Shown in pieces: positions 59,765-64,000 of a DNA stretch of 64,000 bases. Both the position numbers and the translations under genes were made by a program. The notes under the pieces are model-generated. The model was not told the DNA's origin and ran no database searches. It saw nothing but the letters and a program-made list of their open reading frames with translations. The DNA comes from Marispirochaeta sp. GTDB lineage: Bacteria; Spirochaetota; Spirochaetia; JC444; Marispirochaetaceae. Location of the stretch: the NCBI RefSeq assembly GCF_963668165.1, contig NZ_OY764209.1:868001-932000 (forward strand), read 5' to 3'. How positions within the stretch are numbered: the first letter of the stretch is position 1; every line of letters starts with the position of its first letter.

Positions 59765-60937
59765 TCAGCCGCCGTAGGACGGGCTGCGTACAAGACGGCC
59801 GATTGTATCGGCCATGTCCTGCAGCTTTACGACATGATCAATATAGCCGTGATCAATCGCGACCTTGGGCATCCCGTAAACAATACAGGACTCTGCATCC
59901 TGGGCGATGGTTACCCCGCCCATACGCTGAATGGTCCCGATCTCCCTGGCGCCGTCCCGCCCCATGCCTGTCATAATTACCGCCACCGCCCGGTTACCGT
60001 ACTCAGCGGCCACCGACTTGAACAGAACATCCGCTGAAGGCCGGTGTCCGTTCACCGGTTCATTCTCAGTCAGGTGAACAATTCCGGAAAGAGAGCGTTT
60101 CTCCACCTCGATATGCCTGTTCCCCGGAGTAATCAGGACCCGTCCGGGGTTCAAAAGATCTCCCTCTTCCGCCTCCTTTACCTCCAGCCCCGAAATCCGG
60201 TCCAGACTGCGGGCAAACTCCCCGGTAAAGCCGGCAGGCATATGCTGTACGACAACCACCGGCACCGGCAGGTTCCGCTCCATGGCGGCGAAAACCTTGC
60301 GCAGGGCATTGGGGCCGCCAGTGGAGATACCAATGGCAAGCAGGTCAATTCCCGAAGGCAGCTGCCGTTCATGACGCGGCCGGGGAAGCGAAAAATCGAC
60401 AATCCGCTTTTCACGGATTTCCCGCAAGGGCGGTATTATCTCCTCATGTCGTGGCGGAACCAGGGCGCGGGTTACGCTTTCAGCTGTATCCGGCAGGAGA
60501 GGGACATTGCCGGTATGTCTCCGGTATTGCGCGCCGTACGCCCGGACCGTTGTGACAATCTGGTCACTGACCACATGAATATCCTCAGAGATGGACCCCG
60601 AGGGTTTCAGGATAAAATCCGAGGCCCCAAGGTTCAGGGCCTCCATGGTTATCTGGGCCCCCCGCCGGGCAAGGGACGAGAGAATCACAACAGGGACTTT
60701 AATGCCCTGCCTGCGGCGCTCCTTGAGGAACTCGATGCCGTTCATCTCGGGCATCTCTATATCCAGCAGAATAAGATCCGGCTTAAGAAGGGGAATCTTC
60801 TGCAGGGCGAATTTGCCGTTCATGGCCTTGCCCACTACAGTCAGCCCCTCTGCTCCGTCAATTATGCGGGAAATCAGGTTGCGCATCAGCGCCGAGTCGT
60901 CACATATCAGAACCCCGAGGGGAAGATTTTCCGTCAC
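59765..60937 (-). CDS. cheB: Chemotaxis response regulator protein-glutamate methylesterase
   Basis: A 390-aa two-domain protein. The receiver domain has D13/D14 and the phospho-acceptor D59 (LILLDIEMPEMNG). The C-terminal methylesterase/deamidase domain has the triad Ser205 (AIGISTGGP), His (VVVQHMPAGFT) and Asp (VIMTGMGRDGA). It removes methyl groups from chemoreceptors after CheA phosphorylation and gives adaptation. A long linker contains the Arg/Pro-rich PLREIREKRIVDFS segment. GTG start at 60937 with GGGAGG upstream; 14 bp after cheR. Confidence 0.95.
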   Translation of the reverse strand: MTENLPLGVLICDDSALMRNLISRIIDGAEGLTVVGKAMNGKFALQKIPLLKPDLILLDIEMPEMNGIEFLKERRRQGIKVPVVILSSLARRGAQITMEALNLGASDFILKPSGSISEDIHVVSDQIVTTVRAYGAQYRRHTGNVPLLPDTAESVTRALVPPRHEEIIPPLREIREKRIVDFSLPRPRHERQLPSGIDLLAIGISTGGPNALRKVFAAMERNLPVPVVVVQHMPAGFTGEFARSLDRISGLEVKEAEEGDLLNPGRVLITPGNRHIEVEKRSLSGIVHLTENEPVNGHRPSADVLFKSVAAEYGNRAVAVIMTGMGRDGAREIGTIQRMGGVTIAQDAESCIVYGMPKVAIDHGYIDHVVKLQDMADTIGRLVRSPSYGG

Positions 60938-60951
60938 CCATACCTCCCTGA

Positions 60952-61770
60952 TCAGGTGAATTTGCGATAAACACAGGCCCAGTCGGTTTTAAGAAACTCA
61001 AAACCGGTTTTCATGCCGAAAAGGGATTCGGAATGGCCGATAAAAAGATAGGAATGGCCATTCATGGCCTGCCAGAACTTCTGAATAACCGCCTCCTGGG
61101 CGACTTCATCAAAATAGATAATCACATTGCGGCAGAAAACCAGGTCCAGATCCCGTAAACCGGAATCGAATTTCAGGTTGTGATAATCGAATTTAATAAG
61201 CTTCTTGATTTCATCAGAAACACGGAAACCGTCACCTTCGGAATCGAAAAAACGTTTCAGGTATTTATCCGGGACCCCGTTCAGGCGCGGTTCCGGATAA
61301 AACCCCTCTTTGGCGGTTAAAAGCGACTTGAGACTCAAATCCGAAGCAACAATTTCTACGGTAAAACCGGCGGGAAGCAGATCCTTGCAGACCATGGCAA
61401 GGGAATAGGGTTCCTCCCCGGTTGAACAGCCGGCGCTCCAGATCCGCAGGGTTTTGTTCCCGCTATTCTGTTTATGACGGATTAAATCCGGAATAACGTA
61501 GTATTCCAGAGTCTGAAAATGGGCATTGTTTCTGAAGAACCGGGTCAGGTTGGTGGTTACCGAGTCGAGGAGGACCTTCATCTCCTCCCCGTTTTCCCGT
61601 ATCTGTTTAAGGTAGAGAGCCGGGGTCCCAACCTTCGTCAGCCGAAGACGTTCCTTGAGCCGGCTTTCCAGAATCGAACGATTCGAAGCGGAAAAGTGGA
61701 TACCACTCTCGTTATATATCAGTTCCCGGTACTGATCAAACTCCAGGTCGTTTAAAAAAGTTGTTCCCAT
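60952..61770 (-). CDS. cheR: Chemotaxis protein methyltransferase
   Basis: A 272-aa SAM-dependent enzyme that methylates glutamates of chemoreceptors. The N-terminal helical domain (EFDQYRELIYNESGIHF) and TNLTRFFRNNAHF precede the SAM motif RIWSAGCSTGEEPYSLAM; FCRNVIIYFDEVAQ is the post-motif. No C-terminal extension is present. Starts ATG 61770, GTG 61779 and TTG 61785 are all in frame with no ribosome site; the promoter's -10 ends 14 nt before the ATG, so GTG 61779 as a leaderless start is possible. It pairs with cheB. Confidence 0.94.
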   Translation of the reverse strand: MGTTFLNDLEFDQYRELIYNESGIHFSASNRSILESRLKERLRLTKVGTPALYLKQIRENGEEMKVLLDSVTTNLTRFFRNNAHFQTLEYYVIPDLIRHKQNSGNKTLRIWSAGCSTGEEPYSLAMVCKDLLPAGFTVEIVASDLSLKSLLTAKEGFYPEPRLNGVPDKYLKRFFDSEGDGFRVSDEIKKLIKFDYHNLKFDSGLRDLDLVFCRNVIIYFDEVAQEAVIQKFWQAMNGHSYLFIGHSESLFGMKTGFEFLKTDWACVYRKFT

Positions 61771-61784
61771 AGTAATCACTATCA

Positions 61785-61813
61785 AGTGTATGAACTGTCG
61801 GCAGGGGTGTCAA
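61785..61813 (-). promoter_or_regulatory. Promoter of cheR-cheB
   Basis: On the minus strand TTGACA (61813-61808), 17-bp spacer, TACACT (61790-61785). Transcription should begin near 61778, next to the GTG at 61779 and 8 nt before the ATG at 61770. The box is vegetative sigma-70, not a flagellar sigma-28 or sigma-54 type. Confidence 0.75.
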
Positions 61814-61870
61814 CGCAAGGAAGAAAAAAACAGGAAAATAGGGATTACAGTGCTATACTAGGAAGCTGTA

Positions 61871-62350
61871 ATGAAGCATACCATGCCAGTCGCGGAAGTT
61901 CAGGGCATAGCACTGGACCGGGAATCCCAGTTACCTATTGTTCTGCTTAAGACCAGCCATCCCCGGCGAATCATCCCCATTCCCGTCGGCCCCTCCGAAG
62001 CCAGTGCGATAATCGTAGAGGTCGAAGGGGTCCACCCGCCGCGGCCATTGACCCATGACCTGATAACGGAACTTTTCCAACGTCACGGCATGATTTTGCT
62101 GCATTGTGAAATTCGAGACCGGATAGACGACATCTATACCGCCTTTATCCATTACCGCCGGCGTTTTCGGAACTTCAGTATGGAGGTGCGCCCCAGCGAC
62201 GCCATAGCGCTTGCCCTGCGGATGAAAGCACCTATCCGCATTAATCCCCTGCTCCTGGCCGAGGCGGAACACTCCCTGGATGTATTCCGCCATTTGCATG
62301 GTGATGACATCCTGCTTCTGGAACCTGACTACACGGACCATGCGGTTTAA
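61871..62350 (+). CDS. Bifunctional nuclease family protein (DUF151/BFN)
   Basis: A 159-aa protein of the DUF151 family, whose named member from Mycobacterium or plants is called bifunctional nuclease. The typical core is seen: LDRESQLPIVLLKTSHPRR, IPIPVGPSEASAI, and the late SMEVRPSDAIALALRMKAPI motif with the conserved Asp/Ser (RPSDAIALAL). AGGAAG precedes the ATG at 61871; a TATACT lies about 12 nt further up. Activity in this organism is not shown. It is divergent from cheR and precedes pyrG by 40 bp. Confidence 0.85.
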   Translation: MKHTMPVAEVQGIALDRESQLPIVLLKTSHPRRIIPIPVGPSEASAIIVEVEGVHPPRPLTHDLITELFQRHGMILLHCEIRDRIDDIYTAFIHYRRRFRNFSMEVRPSDAIALALRMKAPIRINPLLLAEAEHSLDVFRHLHGDDILLLEPDYTDHAV

Positions 62351-62352
62351 GG

Positions 62353-62382
62353 TTGACCACCTCCCCCCGATTCCGGGATAAT
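62353..62382 (+). promoter_or_regulatory. Promoter of pyrG
   Basis: TTGACC (62353-62358), 18-bp spacer, GATAAT (62377-62382). The pyrG ATG at 62391 is 8 nt after the -10 box, with GGAG in the gap. The message could be leaderless or have a leader of 1-2 nt. Confidence 0.5.
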
Positions 62383-62390
62383 CGGAGTAC

Positions 62391-64000
62391 ATGAAGAAAT
62401 ACATATTCGTTACCGGCGGGGTCTGTTCAAGCCTCGGCAAAGGTATAGCCGCGTCCTCCCTGGGAAGCCTCCTGGAGTGCCGCGGACTGCGCATTCGAAT
62501 GATCAAGATAGATCCCTACATCAATGTCGATGCAGGGACCATGAGCCCCTACCAGCACGGCGAGGTCTACGTTACCGACGACGGTGCCGAAACCGACCTT
62601 GACCTGGGTAACTATGCCCGCTTTACCAACTCCCCTTTGAGCAGGGAGCACTCCATAACGACCGGCCAGGTCTATCAGTCGGTTATTACCAAGGAGCGGG
62701 AAGGCCGCTATCTCGGCCGCACCGTTCAGGTTATTCCCCACATTACCGACGAGATCAAACAGCGCATCTTCCGCATCGGAGAAGCCCAGGACGCGGACAT
62801 TACCCTGATCGAGGTAGGCGGGACCGTCGGCGACATTGAGAGTATTCCCTTTCTTGAAGCCGCCCGGCAGTTCAGCCATGACGTGGGTAAGAAGAACGTT
62901 ATTTTTATCCATCTTACCCTGGTACCGGAGGTAACCGGGGGCGAAATGAAGACCAAGCCCACACAGCATTCGGTCAAGCAGCTTCTTGAGATCGGGATTG
63001 TTCCGGACATCCTGCTCTGCCGCTCCACCAAACCTCTGGAAGAGAGCATGCGTTCAAAAATCGCCCTCTTTACCAACGTAGACGACGAGGCGGTAATATC
63101 CGCCCATGACGCAGGTTCCACCATCTACGAGGTCCCCCTGAACTATCACGCCGAAGGGCTCGACGACATTGCCGTGGCAAAGCTCGGCATAGATACTGCG
63201 CCGATTGACCTTTCGGAATGGGAGAAAGTGGTTGCTACCATAACCGAAGCCCAGCATACCGTAAAAATCGCCCTGGTGGGCAAATATATAGATCTTCACG
63301 ATACCTACAAGTCGGTCCATGAGGCCCTCTACCACGGAGGCATCGCCAACAACGTCAAAGTGGAGATCATCAAGATCGACGCGGAACAACTGGAAAAACA
63401 TGAGAGTGTCGACTCCCTGATGGAAGGAATCAACGGCATTCTGATCCCCGGAGGTTTTGGTCAGAGGGGAATAACCGGCATGGTCAAGGCCGCCCAGTAC
63501 GCCCGTAAGAATGCCCTGCCCTGCTTCGGAATCTGCCTGGGACTGCAGGTAATGGTCATCGAATATGCGCGTAATGTGCTGGAGATCGAGGACGCAGATT
63601 CATCGGAGTTCTCTCCCGACGGCAAGAACTCCGTGGTCAGTCTCCTGGAGGAACAGGTGGATGTGACCCATTACGGCGGGACCATGCGCCTGGGACGCAG
63701 CGAAACCCATTTGAAACCCGGCACCATGATCCGGGAGCTCTACGGAGAAGAGACAATATTCGAACGGCACCGCCATCGCTACGAGGTGTCCAACCGCTTC
63801 CGCCCTCTACTGGAGGAACGCGGACTGATTATATGCGGGGTCACCCCCGACGAGGCCCTGGTGGAATCCATCCAGTGGCCCGATCATCCCTGGGGTATCG
63901 GGGTCCAGTTTCATCCGGAATTTCAGTCAAAGCCCATCAAGGCCCATCCCCTCTTTACCAGCTTTATCGCCGCCGCCGAAGAGGTTCGGAGCAAACAGTG
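62391..64000 (+). CDS. pyrG: CTP synthase (3' end outside window)
   Basis: An open frame from ATG 62391 to the end of the window (at least 536 residues), so the stop lies beyond base 64000. It makes CTP from UTP, ATP and glutamine. The amidoligase domain begins KKYIFVTGGVCSSLGKGIAA with the P-loop-like SSLGKG; further markers are KIDPYINVDAGTMSPYQHGE and TDLDLGNYARF. The class I glutamine amidotransferase domain has the nucleophile Cys in CFGICLGLQ and the His/Glu pair in QFHPEFQSKP. Almost all of the expected 540-550 aa is present. Confidence 0.96.
   Translation, partial: MKKYIFVTGGVCSSLGKGIAASSLGSLLECRGLRIRMIKIDPYINVDAGTMSPYQHGEVYVTDDGAETDLDLGNYARFTNSPLSREHSITTGQVYQSVITKEREGRYLGRTVQVIPHITDEIKQRIFRIGEAQDADITLIEVGGTVGDIESIPFLEAARQFSHDVGKKNVIFIHLTLVPEVTGGEMKTKPTQHSVKQLLEIGIVPDILLCRSTKPLEESMRSKIALFTNVDDEAVISAHDAGSTIYEVPLNYHAEGLDDIAVAKLGIDTAPIDLSEWEKVVATITEAQHTVKIALVGKYIDLHDTYKSVHEALYHGGIANNVKVEIIKIDAEQLEKHESVDSLMEGINGILIPGGFGQRGITGMVKAAQYARKNALPCFGICLGLQVMVIEYARNVLEIEDADSSEFSPDGKNSVVSLLEEQVDVTHYGGTMRLGRSETHLKPGTMIRELYGEETIFERHRHRYEVSNRFRPLLEERGLIICGVTPDEALVESIQWPDHPWGIGVQFHPEFQSKPIKAHPLFTSFIAAAEEVRSKQ

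Noticed and set aside
1..64000. CRISPR array, prophage, toxin-antitoxin or restriction system
   Set aside because: No regularly spaced repeats, phage structural genes, paired toxin/antitoxin frames or restriction/methylase pairs were seen in the window.
1..64000. rRNA or tRNA genes
   Set aside because: No T-arm GGTTCGAATCC-type box with cloverleaf or rRNA core sequence was recognised by reading; intergenic gaps are otherwise explained. A tRNAscan and Infernal run would be decisive.

Overview
The window looks like chromosome of a free-living, motile, probably anaerobic member of the Spirochaetota. The grounds are flagellar and chemotaxis genes (FlgM, CheB, CheR, and a membrane TPR protein resembling the spirochaetal periplasmic flagellar collar protein FlcA), a separate ParE/ParC topoisomerase pair, fermentative and Na+-linked energy genes (NfnAB, OadGAB, GTP-type PEP carboxykinase), and large proteins of no recognised family. 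This assignment is inference from gene content; no rRNA or tRNA gene is present. The DNA is moderately GC-rich, and genes are packed with many 1-4 bp overlaps.

Layout. 0-10 kb: the 3' part of an unrecognised large protein; a Nif3-like/lspA/small membrane protein operon; a Lon-family protease; a GHKL-ATPase/HDOD fusion; a small glutaredoxin; a 145-bp non-autonomous mobile element followed by a possible structured RNA with terminator; a SpoU RNA methyltransferase coupled to a degenerate Fe-ADH-like protein. 10-20 kb: flgM/rsmI, a zinc-ribbon membrane protein, aspS, a coiled-coil protein, an unrecognised 662-aa protein behind parE-parC. 20-30 kb: transketolase divergent from thioredoxin, nfnAB, a lipoprotein, a strongly promoted outer-membrane protein, a hypothetical protein, manC, and three intergenic loci carrying a GCAGAG-rich repeat. 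30-40 kb: ilvE, a complete 1.2-kb insertion sequence, the FlcA-like protein, a glycogen-binding-domain protein, a methyltransferase, lipB-lipA. 40-50 kb: a frameshifted LacI regulator with a cre-like operator, uxaB-uxaA (hexuronate catabolism), a CDF metal transporter, a Nudix hydrolase, a frameshifted AEC transporter, a monoglyceride-lipase-type hydrolase, pckG, and a Gfo/Idh/MocA oxidoreductase. 50-64 kb: rsgA with an RNHCP protein, acyl-ACP thioesterase, an MtaA-like methyltransferase, oadGAB, hsp20 plus a 41-aa membrane protein, a YmdB-like protein, an RseC-like protein, cheR-cheB, a DUF151 nuclease and the start of pyrG.

Working together: OadGAB (Na+-pumping decarboxylation), PckG and NfnAB fit a fermentative metabolism that balances ferredoxin, NADH and NADPH. 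UxaB/UxaA feed altronate toward the KDG pathway. LipB/LipA make protein lipoyl groups. CheR/CheB set receptor methylation and FlgM restrains sigma-28.

Promoters of the form TTGAnn-17-TAnnnT are easy to read throughout. At several genes (the Lon-like gene, rsmI, cheR, pyrG, the Fe-ADH-like gene, possibly aspS and the 27824 gene) the -10 box lies only 5-14 nt from the start codon, which suggests leaderless or near-leaderless mRNAs. I did not find a convincing new defence or mobile system. The best candidates for new biology are the IS/miniature-element pair, the adjacent candidate RNA, the GHKL-HDOD fusion, the pseudoenzyme-like Fe-ADH and YmdB homologues, and the repeated short motif in the acidic tail of the FlcA-like protein.
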